Origin: a virus
Length of the DNA: 43,552 nucleotides
Strand: one strand, 5' to 3'
Virus record (IMG/VR): IMGVR_UViG_3300043429_000371
Coordinates: 1-43,552 of that record
Shown: positions 13,927-19,280 of the stretch, in pieces
Numbering within the stretch: position 1 is the stretch's first letter
How the letters are laid out: every line of letters starts with the position of its first letter
Notes under the pieces: model-generated
The model's input: the letters and a program-made list of their open reading frames with translations, nothing else
Told to the model about the DNA's origin: nothing
Database searches by the model: none
Program-made: the position numbers and the translations under genes

Positions 13927-14002
13927 TGCGGGTGGGAGGTATTAGTATCTTGTCGGTTTCATACGCCGATAGAAGTGGGGGCAGTTCCCACACCCGCTTC
14001 CA
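13927..14002 (+). tRNA. initiator-like tRNA-fMet (anticodon CAT)
   Basis: Exactly 76 nt. Initiator hallmarks: no Watson-Crick pair at 1-72 (T-T), A11:T24 in the D stem, and an anticodon arm TCGGT-TTCATAC-GCCGA close to the bacterial initiator TCGGG/CCCGA arm. CCA encoded. Odd features: the D loop TATTAGTA lacks GG and the T loop GGCAGTT lacks the canonical TTC, so the usual elbow contacts are missing. First gene behind the promoter at 13890. Confidence 0.72.
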
Positions 14003-14181
14003 GTATAGATACATATTCCTCAAACTGGATCCGCTATGCCGAAAGGTGCGAGGACAATGTGTGTCTTATGTGCCGTGCTTGGCCCGTCACGGGATATAAA
14101 TCTACGGGGTGCATGTCGATAGATGCGAGCAGTCCATTGCTTGTATTGTGCTATCTGACCGCTAACGGGCCTCCAGTTTAT
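14003..14181 (+). ncRNA. structured spacer RNA S7 with acceptor-stem-like helix and CCA
   Basis: GGCCCGT 14081-14087 pairs ACGGGCC 14165-14171 over 7 bp and is followed by TCCA, like a tRNA acceptor end, but the 95-nt element has no T arm. Inside, GATAG 14118-14122 pairs CTATC 14151-14155 around CGAGCA/TGCTTG. Upstream part has an AGGACA/TGTCTT hairpin. Confidence 0.45.
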
Positions 14182-14255
14182 ATCGGTGAAGTGTTACGGT
14201 AGCACATCTGTCTCCAAAACAGAGGGCGAGGGTTCGACTCCTTCCGCCGGTGCCA
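14182..14255 (+). tRNA. tRNA-Trp (anticodon CCA)
   Basis: 74 nt, acceptor ATCGGTG/CGCCGGT, discriminator G as in Trp, anticodon stem TCTGT/ACAGA, loop CTCCAAA, T loop TTCGACT, CCA encoded. Confidence 0.93.
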
Positions 14256-14262
14256 GTTTTAT

Positions 14263-14339
14263 CGGGGTGTAGCTCAGTCTGGTAGAGTGCTTGCTTTGGG
14301 AGCAAGATGTCGTAGGTTCGAATCCTGCTACCCCGACCA
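14263..14339 (+). tRNA. tRNA-Pro (anticodon TGG)
   Basis: 77 nt, acceptor CGGGGTG/TACCCCG with C1:G72 typical of Pro, anticodon stem CTTGC/GCAAG, loop TTTGGGA, ACCA encoded. Confidence 0.95.
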
Positions 14340-14352
14340 TTTGATGTTGAAT

Positions 14353-14515
14353 TGTTTCAATGGAAAGGTCTGTTGAAACACAGTTGGAGTCGAGATTTCA
14401 ACCGCCAGGGCAGGCGTTCCAACAGCCCGACTGTTATGTGCCTTCCAGAGACCGTCTGCGTAGCGGGCGGAACCTTGCACACTAGGTTTTCTGTTTCCTG
14501 GGGAAGAAAAACAGA
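14353..14515 (+). ncRNA. structured spacer RNA S8
   Basis: TGTTTCAA 14353-14360 pairs TTGAAACA 14373-14380; GTTGGA 14383-14388 pairs TCCAAC 14418-14423 around CGCC/GGCG; TCTGTTT 14490-14496 pairs AAACAGA 14509-14515. Fills the Pro-Val spacer; no supported ORF. Confidence 0.4.
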
Positions 14516-14524
14516 CAGAATTAT

Positions 14525-14600
14525 GGACGATTAGCTCAGTTGGGAGAGCAACGCTTTTACACAGCGAAGGTCGGCAGTTCGAACCTGTCATCGTCTACCA
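14525..14600 (+). tRNA. tRNA-Val (anticodon TAC)
   Basis: 76 nt, acceptor GGACGAT/ATCGTCT, loop TTTACAC on a 4-bp CGCT/AGCG stem (27-43 is A-A), T loop TTCGAAC, ACCA encoded. Confidence 0.93.
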
Positions 14601-14603
14601 ATT

Positions 14604-14699
14604 CCAGTGAATCGCTGTGGACGCACAGAGGGGTTGCTGGCAGGGATACGCAGTAGTAGTATAAATGACCAGGGGGTAAACCTGCTACTAAACGATCCC
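14604..14699 (+). ncRNA. structured spacer RNA S9, two hairpins
   Basis: First hairpin: CCAGTGA/TTGCTGG (14604-14640) over CTGTG-GACG-CACAG. Second: GGGAT/ATCCC (14643-14699), TAGTAG/CTACTA and CAGG-GGGTAAA-CCTG. Occupies the Val-Leu spacer. Confidence 0.42.
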
Positions 14700-14709
14700 G
14701 TAAGTTTAT

Positions 14710-14786
14710 GCCTCTGTAGTCCAACTGGAAGAGATGCCTGACTTAGAATCAGGAGGTTGTAAGTTCGAATCTTACCAGGGGCACCA
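14710..14786 (+). tRNA. tRNA-Leu-type (anticodon TAG) with class I body
   Basis: 77 nt, acceptor GCCTCTG/CAGGGGC, anticodon stem CCTGA/TCAGG, loop CTTAGAA, T loop TTCGAAT, ACCA encoded. Reads CUA (Leu), yet has a five-base variable loop instead of the long arm of normal Leu tRNAs. Confidence 0.88.
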
Positions 14787-14796
14787 TTATAAATAT

Positions 14797-14872
14797 GCTT
14801 GTTTGGTGTAGCTGCTGCGCACGTCCGTCTGAAGAACGGAAGGATCTAGTTGAATTCTAGGAACAAGCACCA
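14797..14872 (+). tRNA. tRNA-Phe (anticodon GAA)
   Basis: 76 nt, acceptor GCTTGTT/AACAAGC, anticodon stem TCCGT/ACGGA, loop CTGAAGA, T stem TCTAG/CTAGG, ACCA encoded. Confidence 0.93.
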
Positions 14873-14894
14873 TCCTACGAAAAGGAAATATATC

Positions 14895-15107
14895 ATGAAC
14901 AACGAAAAAACGTTGTTTAGATTGAGAGCGGGTATTGTAGGAAAAGATAAGACTGTATCGGTATACTGCGATATGCCTGTGAAACCGAGAGACAACTGGA
15001 TCAATCTTGATCCCGGCGTTTATACATATGAGAGTTTGTTGTGTGAACGCATGTTGATTATTGTAAAGAATAAGAGTTTCCACGCTTCTTCTATGCCTAA
15101 TGGGTAG
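14895..15107 (+). CDS. hypothetical protein inside the tRNA array, 70 aa
   Basis: ATG at 14895 with AAAGGA ten bases upstream; upstream extension would run into tRNA-Phe and is rejected. MNNEKTLFRLRAGIVGKDKT then VSVYCDMPVKPRDNWINLD suggests a small beta-rich soluble protein. No family known. Lies between tRNA-Phe and tRNA-Leu(CAA), so it would share their transcript. Confidence 0.55.
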   Translation: MNNEKTLFRLRAGIVGKDKTVSVYCDMPVKPRDNWINLDPGVYTYESLLCERMLIIVKNKSFHASSMPNG

Positions 15108-15130
15108 ATAGCGCACCAGGAAACTTACTT

Positions 15131-15207
15131 GCCCTCGTAGCCCAACCGGCAGAGGCAGTTGACTCAAAATCAACCAAGTGTCAGTTCGAATCTGACCGAG
15201 GGCACCA
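15131..15207 (+). tRNA. tRNA-Leu-type (anticodon CAA) with class I body
   Basis: 77 nt, acceptor GCCCTCG/CGAGGGC, anticodon stem GTTGA/TCAAC, loop CTCAAAA, T loop TTCGAAT, ACCA encoded. Like the TAG gene it lacks a long variable arm, and the two bodies are clearly related. Confidence 0.9.
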
Positions 15208-15208
15208 T

Positions 15209-15285
15209 GTCTCTGTAGCTCAACTGAATAGAGCATCGGTCTTCGAAACCGAGGGTTGTGGGTTTGAATCCTACCAGGGACTCCA
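15209..15285 (+). tRNA. tRNA-Arg (anticodon TCG)
   Basis: 77 nt, acceptor GTCTCTG/CAGGGAC, anticodon stem TCGGT/ACCGA, loop CTTCGAA, T loop TTTGAAT, CCA encoded; starts one base after the previous tRNA. Confidence 0.93.
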
Positions 15286-15291
15286 GTTTAT

Positions 15292-15369
15292 GTTGCGGTG
15301 TGTCCGGAACGGTTACGGCAAGGTCTGCAAAACCTCTTCATGTGGGTTCGAATCCCATCCGCAACTCCA
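15292..15369 (+). tRNA. tRNA-Cys (anticodon GCA)
   Basis: 78 nt, acceptor GTTGCGG/CCGCAAC, discriminator T typical of Cys, loop CTGCAAA on AGGT/ACCT, T loop TTCGAAT, CCA encoded. Confidence 0.93.
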
Positions 15370-15373
15370 ATTT

Positions 15374-15447
15374 GCTGGGGTAGTGTAGTGGTAGCACCTG
15401 AGGTTGTGGACCTCAGAGTCCAGGATCGATACCTGGTCCCAGTACCA
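15374..15447 (+). tRNA. tRNA-His (anticodon GTG), alphaproteobacterial type
   Basis: 74 nt, acceptor GCTGGGG/TCCCAGT, anticodon stem TGAGG/CCTCA, loop TTGTGGA, T stem CCAGG/CCTGG, ACCA encoded. Position 72 is T, 73 is A and no G-1 is encoded: the form reported for alphaproteobacterial tRNA-His rather than G-1:C73. Confidence 0.92.
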
Positions 15448-15453
15448 AATTGG

Positions 15454-15482
15454 TTGACTTTTATGTCAATCTAGGGTAATAT
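15454..15482 (+). promoter_or_regulatory. sigma-70-type promoter before tRNA-Ile
   Basis: TTGACT, 17-base spacer, TAATAT, embedded in ATCTAGGGTAATATA shared with the promoter at 9562. Confidence 0.82.
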
Positions 15483-15502
15483 ATGTGAACAGTAAGAATT
15501 AA

Positions 15503-15578
15503 TGTCCCTTAGCTCAGTTGGTAGAGCGCAGTCCTGATAAGACTGAGGTCGCTGGGTCGGAGCCAGCAGGGACAACCA
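15503..15578 (+). tRNA. tRNA-Ile (anticodon GAT)
   Basis: 76 nt, acceptor TGTCCCT/AGGGACA, anticodon stem CAGTC/GACTG, loop CTGATAA, CCA encoded. T loop GTCGGAG deviates from the TTCRANN consensus. Confidence 0.9.
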
Positions 15579-15685
15579 GTTATCCCGTTTTCTAGATACA
15601 CGGGAGAGACCTAACGAGAATAACAGCAGGGAAAGCTCGTGAATATCGGATTGTTGACTGCTTTAGCTAAAGGGCTAAACCGATA
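15579..15685 (+). ncRNA. structured spacer RNA S10
   Basis: GTTAT 15579-15583 with ATAAC 15620-15624 around CCCGT 15584-15588/ACGGG 15600-15604; then TATCGG 15644-15649 with CCGATA 15680-15685, stacked on TTTAGC 15662-15667/GCTAAA 15674-15679. Starts immediately after the Ile tRNA CCA. Confidence 0.42.
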
Positions 15686-15700
15686 AGGTGTATGGAATAT

Positions 15701-15792
15701 GCGTGGACGGCAACGACGGTGGTGTTGCGACGGACTGTAAATCCGTTCCCTTTGTGGTAACATTGGTGGTTCGAATCCATCTCCACGCACCA
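15701..15792 (+). tRNA. tRNA-Tyr (anticodon GTA)
   Basis: 92-nt class II gene, acceptor GCGTGGA/TCCACGC, anticodon stem ACGGA/TCCGT, loop CTGTAAA, long variable arm as in bacterial Tyr, T loop TTCGAAT, ACCA encoded. Confidence 0.94.
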
Positions 15793-15798
15793 GTTTAT

Positions 15799-15872
15799 TC
15801 GGGGATAGTTTAATGGTAGAACGTCAGACTTTGAATCTGATTGTCGGGGTTCGAGTCCCTGTCCCCGATCCA
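15799..15872 (+). tRNA. tRNA-Gln (anticodon TTG)
   Basis: 74 nt, acceptor TCGGGGA/TCCCCGA, anticodon stem TCAGA/TCTGA, loop CTTTGAA, T loop TTCGAGT, CCA encoded. Its anticodon arm recurs in spacer S1. Confidence 0.94.
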
Positions 15873-15881
15873 AAAAAGAAC

Positions 15882-15909
15882 TTGACTTTGTGACTAAATA
15901 AGTTACAAT
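15882..15909 (+). promoter_or_regulatory. sigma-70-type promoter before tRNA-Asn
   Basis: TTGACT, 16-base spacer, TACAAT; spacer contains TGACTAAATAA as in the promoter at 13890. Confidence 0.7.
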
Positions 15910-15918
15910 ATGTTATAT

Positions 15919-15994
15919 TCCCGTGTAACTCAGTTGGTAGAGTAGGTGACTGTTAATCACTTTGTCGGAGGTTCGAGTCCTTCCTCGGGAGCCA
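15919..15994 (+). tRNA. tRNA-Asn (anticodon GTT)
   Basis: 76 nt, acceptor TCCCGTG/CTCGGGA with one T-T mismatch, discriminator G, loop CTGTTAA on GGTGA/TCACT, T loop TTCGAGT, CCA encoded. Confidence 0.93.
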
Positions 15995-16009
15995 GTTTAG
16001 GTTGGTCGC

Positions 16010-16057
16010 TATAAATAGACTCGTGAGGGCCCACGGTTAGTCCTCTCTTTTGGAGAG
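16010..16057 (+). promoter_or_regulatory. T4-late-like box and RBS hairpin before the secreted protein gene
   Basis: TATAAATA at 16010-16017, then a CTCTC-TTTTG-GAGAG hairpin (16043-16057) that covers the GGAGAG ribosome site of the ORF at 16063. Suggests late, hairpin-modulated expression. Confidence 0.5.
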
Positions 16058-16062
16058 AGAAA

Positions 16063-16350
16063 ATGAAAAAGATTATCTTATCGTTATCATTGTTTCTTGG
16101 TTTGAGTATGCAACCAGCAAACGCCCAGTATTGGGGAGGTTATGGCTACGGTTATGGTTATAATGCTGCTGCTGGTTTAGCTATTGGTGCTCTGGCTGGA
16201 GCAGCTATCGCTAGTGCTGCCAATCCATATTGGAATTATGGTAGACCAGGATATGGGTATTATCCTCCGTATGGTGGTTATTATGCTGTCCCTGTTGCTC
16301 CTCCTGCGTATTATTATCGCCCAGGACGTGCATACTACTACGGTTACTGA
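16063..16350 (+). CDS. secreted Gly/Tyr-rich low-complexity protein, 95 aa
   Basis: Signal peptide MKKIILSLSLFLGLSMQPANA, probable cleavage after ANA. The mature part has YGYGYGYN repeats, an Ala/Gly-rich stretch (LAIGALAGAAIASAA) that may insert in or lie on a membrane, and a Pro/Tyr-rich tail. Resembles host-type YMGG/GXY envelope proteins rather than phage structure. Located inside the tRNA array behind a late-type box; probably exported to the host envelope. Role unknown: surface exclusion or lysis are guesses. Confidence 0.7.
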   Translation: MKKIILSLSLFLGLSMQPANAQYWGGYGYGYGYNAAAGLAIGALAGAAIASAANPYWNYGRPGYGYYPPYGGYYAVPVAPPAYYYRPGRAYYYGY

Positions 16351-16351
16351 T

Positions 16352-16762
16352 ATGAAAAACATTGTTATTGCTCTCATGTTGGTATCAACTCCAGCTGCAG
16401 CCAGTAATTATAACATTGATGTTTGTAATAACTGTAATATCAATGTTCAAAAGAAAGTTATTAAAAAGGTTGTAAAGACTGTTCCTGTTGCAATTGAGTA
16501 TGTTCCTGCTGGTCCTGGACCAATCAGTTCTACCATTGCAGTTCCAGTAGCAGTTCCTGTTCAACCTGTACCGTTGGTTCCTGTATATAACTCTGTACCA
16601 ACACCAGAAGCATCGAATATCTATTCGCCTCCAGGATATCCTACTAACGTTCCTGTGGCAACTTCTGGTAACTGTGCCATGTATATTGATCCTTATGATT
16701 TATTTGGTCAACTTTTTGGTGGAGCAGATTTAGTTCAGAGTTGTTTAGTTCCAGCGTATTAA
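16352..16762 (+). CDS. secreted Val/Pro-rich protein, 136 aa
   Basis: ATG two bases after the stop of the Gly/Tyr-rich gene. Signal peptide MKNIVIALMLVSTPAAAS; the mature part begins NYNIDVCNNCNINV (Cys pair), continues through a basic KK/V segment and a long V/P-rich linker, and has two more Cys near the C-terminus (GNCAMY, QSCLVP). Likely periplasmic or surface-exposed, possibly disulfide-bonded, acting with its upstream neighbour. The stop lies one base before tRNA-Thr. No family recognised. Confidence 0.65.
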   Translation: MKNIVIALMLVSTPAAASNYNIDVCNNCNINVQKKVIKKVVKTVPVAIEYVPAGPGPISSTIAVPVAVPVQPVPLVPVYNSVPTPEASNIYSPPGYPTNVPVATSGNCAMYIDPYDLFGQLFGGADLVQSCLVPAY

Positions 16763-16763
16763 T

Positions 16764-16839
16764 GCCGGTATAGCTCAGACGGTAGAGCAACTCACTTGTA
16801 ATGAGAAGGTCGTGGGTTCGACTCCTGCTGCCGGCACCA
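16764..16839 (+). tRNA. tRNA-Thr (anticodon TGT)
   Basis: 76 nt, acceptor GCCGGTA/TGCCGGC, loop CTTGTAA on CTCA/TGAG, T loop TTCGACT, ACCA encoded. Confidence 0.94.
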
Positions 16840-16840
16840 T

Positions 16841-16915
16841 TGGGGATTAGTTTAACTGGCAGAACGTCTGACTCTGACTCAGGTAGTTGAGGTTCGAATC
16901 CTTGATCCCCATCCA
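16841..16915 (+). tRNA. tRNA-Gln (anticodon CTG)
   Basis: 75 nt, acceptor TGGGGAT/ATCCCCA, loop CTCTGAC on TCTGA/TCAGG, T loop TTCGAAT, CCA encoded. Confidence 0.93.
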
Positions 16916-16923
16916 AAAGTTAA

Positions 16924-16997
16924 GCGGTAGAAGTGTTACGGTAGCACGATAGGCTTCCACCCTGTAAGCGTGGGTTCGACTCCCACTTACCGCTCCA
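16924..16997 (+). tRNA. tRNA-Gly (anticodon TCC)
   Basis: 74 nt, acceptor GCGGTAG/TTACCGC, anticodon stem ATAGG/CCTGT, loop CTTCCAC, T loop TTCGACT, CCA encoded. Last gene of the array. Confidence 0.93.
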
Positions 16998-17036
16998 GTT
17001 TTGATTTAATTCATCATGATAAAACGGAGATAGATA

Positions 17037-17441
17037 ATGGGCAAGTGTTATACGAATGTAGTGGCAGAACCTTTCACTAACGAAATCGGTCAGACTATTA
17101 ATCCTGGAGATGAGGTAGTAGTTGTTACTACTGGTTATTCTCATAGAGTTAATGTTTATACTGCTAAGTTTCTAGGAGTTCGTCGTAATAAAGAAACCTA
17201 TGAATTCGTTGGTACTTCCGTAGGAGATGTTCCTTCTACTAGGACTCGCATTGTTTATTCGTCTGATGGCGAATACGAAGAAATCAAGTATGGAGACTAT
17301 GATTGGACGACACAAAAAGGCTCACAAATTAAAACTGGCCGAAGATATTCTTTTGTTCGAGAAGATGTTATGACTAGGCGAGCTCTATATTGTAATCGAA
17401 TTTTTAAGATCGGTACTCAGCTTGCTGATGTTAGAATTTAA
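17037..17441 (+). CDS. hypothetical beta-rich protein, 134 aa
   Basis: 134 residues, mainly beta (INPGDEVVVVTTGYSHRVNV, TYEFVGTSVGD), reminiscent of small SH3-like barrels in phages. CGGAGA ribosome site. Follows the tRNA array and ends at a promoter/terminator pair. No family recognised. Confidence 0.55.
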   Translation: MGKCYTNVVAEPFTNEIGQTINPGDEVVVVTTGYSHRVNVYTAKFLGVRRNKETYEFVGTSVGDVPSTRTRIVYSSDGEYEEIKYGDYDWTTQKGSQIKTGRRYSFVREDVMTRRALYCNRIFKIGTQLADVRI

Positions 17442-17444
17442 TTC

Positions 17445-17473
17445 TTGACTTTATCGCAATTAAGCGATATAAT
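17445..17473 (+). promoter_or_regulatory. consensus sigma-70 promoter
   Basis: TTGACT, 17-base spacer, TATAAT. Start expected near 17480, only about five bases before the terminator hairpin at 17485. Confidence 0.85.
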
Positions 17474-17484
17474 TACTGATAATT

Positions 17485-17506
17485 GGAGGGATCTTCCCTC
17501 CTTTTT
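17485..17506 (+). terminator. intrinsic terminator / 5' hairpin
   Basis: GGAGGGA/TCCCTCC stem with TCT loop followed by TTTTT. It ends the tRNA and 17037 transcription, and lies at the very 5' end of RNA from the promoter at 17445. Confidence 0.8.
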
Positions 17507-17520
17507 CATTGGGTAGATCG

Positions 17521-17934
17521 ATGACTCGCGACGATAAGTATATGGCCTTTACTCGTCGAATGGCTATTTCCAATAAAATGAAAATGAAACTCGCTGCTTG
17601 CCTCGTTATCCAAAACGAGGTAATCAGCATAGGATATAACTCTGATAAGTCTCATCCCCTGCAAAAAAGATTCTCCAAGAATTCAGAATCAATCTTTAAG
17701 CACGCAGAGATTGATTGTATCGTCAATGCGCTCAAACACATTGACGCTGAAGATATGAAGCGTGCGACTCTCTATGTTTATAGAGTAAAAAAGAAACAGA
17801 AAGGAGATAGTGGGTGGGTTGATGGAAGAGCAGAACCTTGTTCAGGATGTAAGAAAGCTATCGAACATTTTGGAATTAAGATGGTTGTGTATTCCACAGA
17901 CGATCCTGGGATGTATGGGATTGACTACGCCTAA
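17521..17934 (+). CDS. cytidine/deoxycytidylate deaminase-family protein
   Basis: 137 residues from ATG 17521. Zinc-dependent deaminase signature: HAEIDCIVNAL (zinc His and catalytic Glu) and PCSGCKKAI (two zinc Cys). The N-terminal KLAACLVIQNEVISIGYN is typical of the CDA fold. Probably dCMP to dUMP, feeding ThyX; tRNA or other deamination is possible because it is shorter than T4 Cd (193) and lacks its extra zinc site. A TTG at 17509 is an alternative start. Confidence 0.8.
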   Translation: MTRDDKYMAFTRRMAISNKMKMKLAACLVIQNEVISIGYNSDKSHPLQKRFSKNSESIFKHAEIDCIVNALKHIDAEDMKRATLYVYRVKKKQKGDSGWVDGRAEPCSGCKKAIEHFGIKMVVYSTDDPGMYGIDYA

Positions 17935-17942
17935 ATAATCAT

Positions 17943-18272
17943 ATGGGAACAGTAAGAACTAGAATTTCAAAGAAATCAGGACCAATTAGAACTACTACTT
18001 CTTGGGGAGGTGGCAGAGGCACAACTTCTTCCATGTCTTACAGTAATGGTAAGGGGATAGGTAGAACAAGAGTAACCTATTCTACAAATCAAAAGACAGG
18101 TAGATCTAGGTTCACTCAGTCGCAAAAGGTAGGCCAGAACTCTTGGTATACTACCAGTAAAACTACTGGCGGTTTCTCTAAGAGAAGAGGAAGAAAACCT
18201 AAGATAAAGTCTTGGTCAGAATTATTCTGGACTCTTGTTATCTTAGGCGTTATTATCCTGTTTGTGCTGTAA
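17943..18272 (+). CDS. Ser/Thr/Arg-rich tail-anchored membrane protein, 109 aa
   Basis: Residues 1-80 are polar, rich in S, T, R, G (SWGGGRGTTSSMSYS, TYSTNQKTGRSRFTQSQK); residues about 90-109 (ELFWTLVILGVIILFVL) form a C-terminal membrane anchor after a basic stretch KRRGRKPKIK, giving a predicted cytoplasmic N-terminus. No family recognised. Converges with and overlaps the leftward gene at 18253 by 20 bases. Confidence 0.6.
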   Translation: MGTVRTRISKKSGPIRTTTSWGGGRGTTSSMSYSNGKGIGRTRVTYSTNQKTGRSRFTQSQKVGQNSWYTTSKTTGGFSKRRGRKPKIKSWSELFWTLVILGVIILFVL

Positions 18273-18915
18273 AGATATCGATAACTCTATCTACATATTG
18301 ACCACGATCTTTCACAAATAGCTGTGGAGGTTCGTGGTCAACTGCTATTAGGATTGCTATTTGTGGGATCTTTATCTTATAGATCCATTCAAACATCATA
18401 GAATATACTGTTGTCTGGAGGAAGTAGCTTTCAATCCACTCCTCCTTTTTTAATTTACGGCTTGTTTTAAAATCAATTACAGAAGGAACACCATCGAACT
18501 CAGCAATGAGATCGCAACGTCCAGCTGTCTTAAGAGCAACAGAATATAATGGTAGCTCGATGCCTAGAATATTATCAACATGCTTATCTAAGAGCGTTTG
18601 AACACCTTTGAAAGCATCAATTCCAGAAGGCATAGCGCCCCGAAGATAGTTCTCTTCGTTGAGGACATAACGCTCTGCGATAGAGTGTACGGCGGTTCCA
18701 CGACGAGCAGCTTGTGTAGAAATTTTTTGAGCTTCCTCATGTCCTACTCTTTTCCTCCATTCGTGTAGTGCTGTTTTATCCATAGCTCCATCTAATACGG
18801 TTGTTACCGAACGGAATTTTTCACCGTTCGGTAACACATAATATCTCTTACCATCTATGGTAGTTGTATTAATGTCAATCTCTGGTACGAGATTGTGTTT
18901 AAATGTTTTTCTCAT
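18253..18915 (-). CDS. PD-(D/E)XK nuclease (Cas4/RecB-like exonuclease)
   Basis: 220 residues. RGTAVHSIAERYV supplies the motif I His/Glu helix, and TAGRCDLIAEFDGVPSVIDF followed by KTSRK supplies the catalytic D...DxK; ESYFLQTTVYSMMFEW is the QxxxY-type helix of RecB-family nucleases. Probably a single-strand or end-processing exonuclease in recombination or host DNA turnover. Start overlaps the upstream stop (ATGA). Last gene of the leftward operon from 23328. Confidence 0.85.
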   Translation of the reverse strand: MRKTFKHNLVPEIDINTTTIDGKRYYVLPNGEKFRSVTTVLDGAMDKTALHEWRKRVGHEEAQKISTQAARRGTAVHSIAERYVLNEENYLRGAMPSGIDAFKGVQTLLDKHVDNILGIELPLYSVALKTAGRCDLIAEFDGVPSVIDFKTSRKLKKEEWIESYFLQTTVYSMMFEWIYKIKIPQIAILIAVDHEPPQLFVKDRGQYVDRVIDIFTAQTG

Positions 18916-19280
18916 AAGATATCCATTGTAAATAAAGCCCTAACAGGATAAAGTGGCGGTATTCTCTGTCTAGCGAATACCACGTAACCAAAATCATCTT
19001 CACCAATAACTTCTAGCATGGATGTTCCTGTCGTCCATACATCATCCACAACAAGACGATAAGTCTGATGTGTTTTCTCTGTTTCACAATATTTTTGTAG
19101 CGCAGAGGCAAGTTTATTTCCGCCTCTTGGTATTCCTACTACTTCGTGAAACATAATACGATCAGAAATCATCTTGGCAAGACAATCCCAATCATCATCC
19201 GTTAGAGCGTCACATTCTAATTTCCAATTTAGCTCATTACCAGAATGACTGGTGAACTTTCCTAGCTGAAATAAACTCAT
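18912..19280 (-). CDS. phosphoribosyltransferase-like protein
   Basis: 122 residues with the type I PRTase PRPP loop RLVVDDVWTTGTSM (about residues 75-88) and the earlier GIPRGG loop that contacts pyrophosphate. Small size and missing hood make substrate uncertain: nucleobase salvage is likely. Overlaps both neighbours by four bases (ATGA type). Confidence 0.75.
   Translation of the reverse strand: MSLFQLGKFTSHSGNELNWKLECDALTDDDWDCLAKMISDRIMFHEVVGIPRGGNKLASALQKYCETEKTHQTYRLVVDDVWTTGTSMLEVIGEDDFGYVVFARQRIPPLYPVRALFTMDIL

Noticed and set aside
14788-14795. TATAAATA before tRNA-Phe as a late promoter
   Set aside because: It ends one base before the tRNA, so the start site would fall inside the gene.
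14787-15236. 149-codon leftward frame over tRNA-Phe, the 70-residue ORF, tRNA-Leu and tRNA-Arg
   Set aside because: It is antisense to three tRNAs and a better-supported ORF and has no ribosome site.
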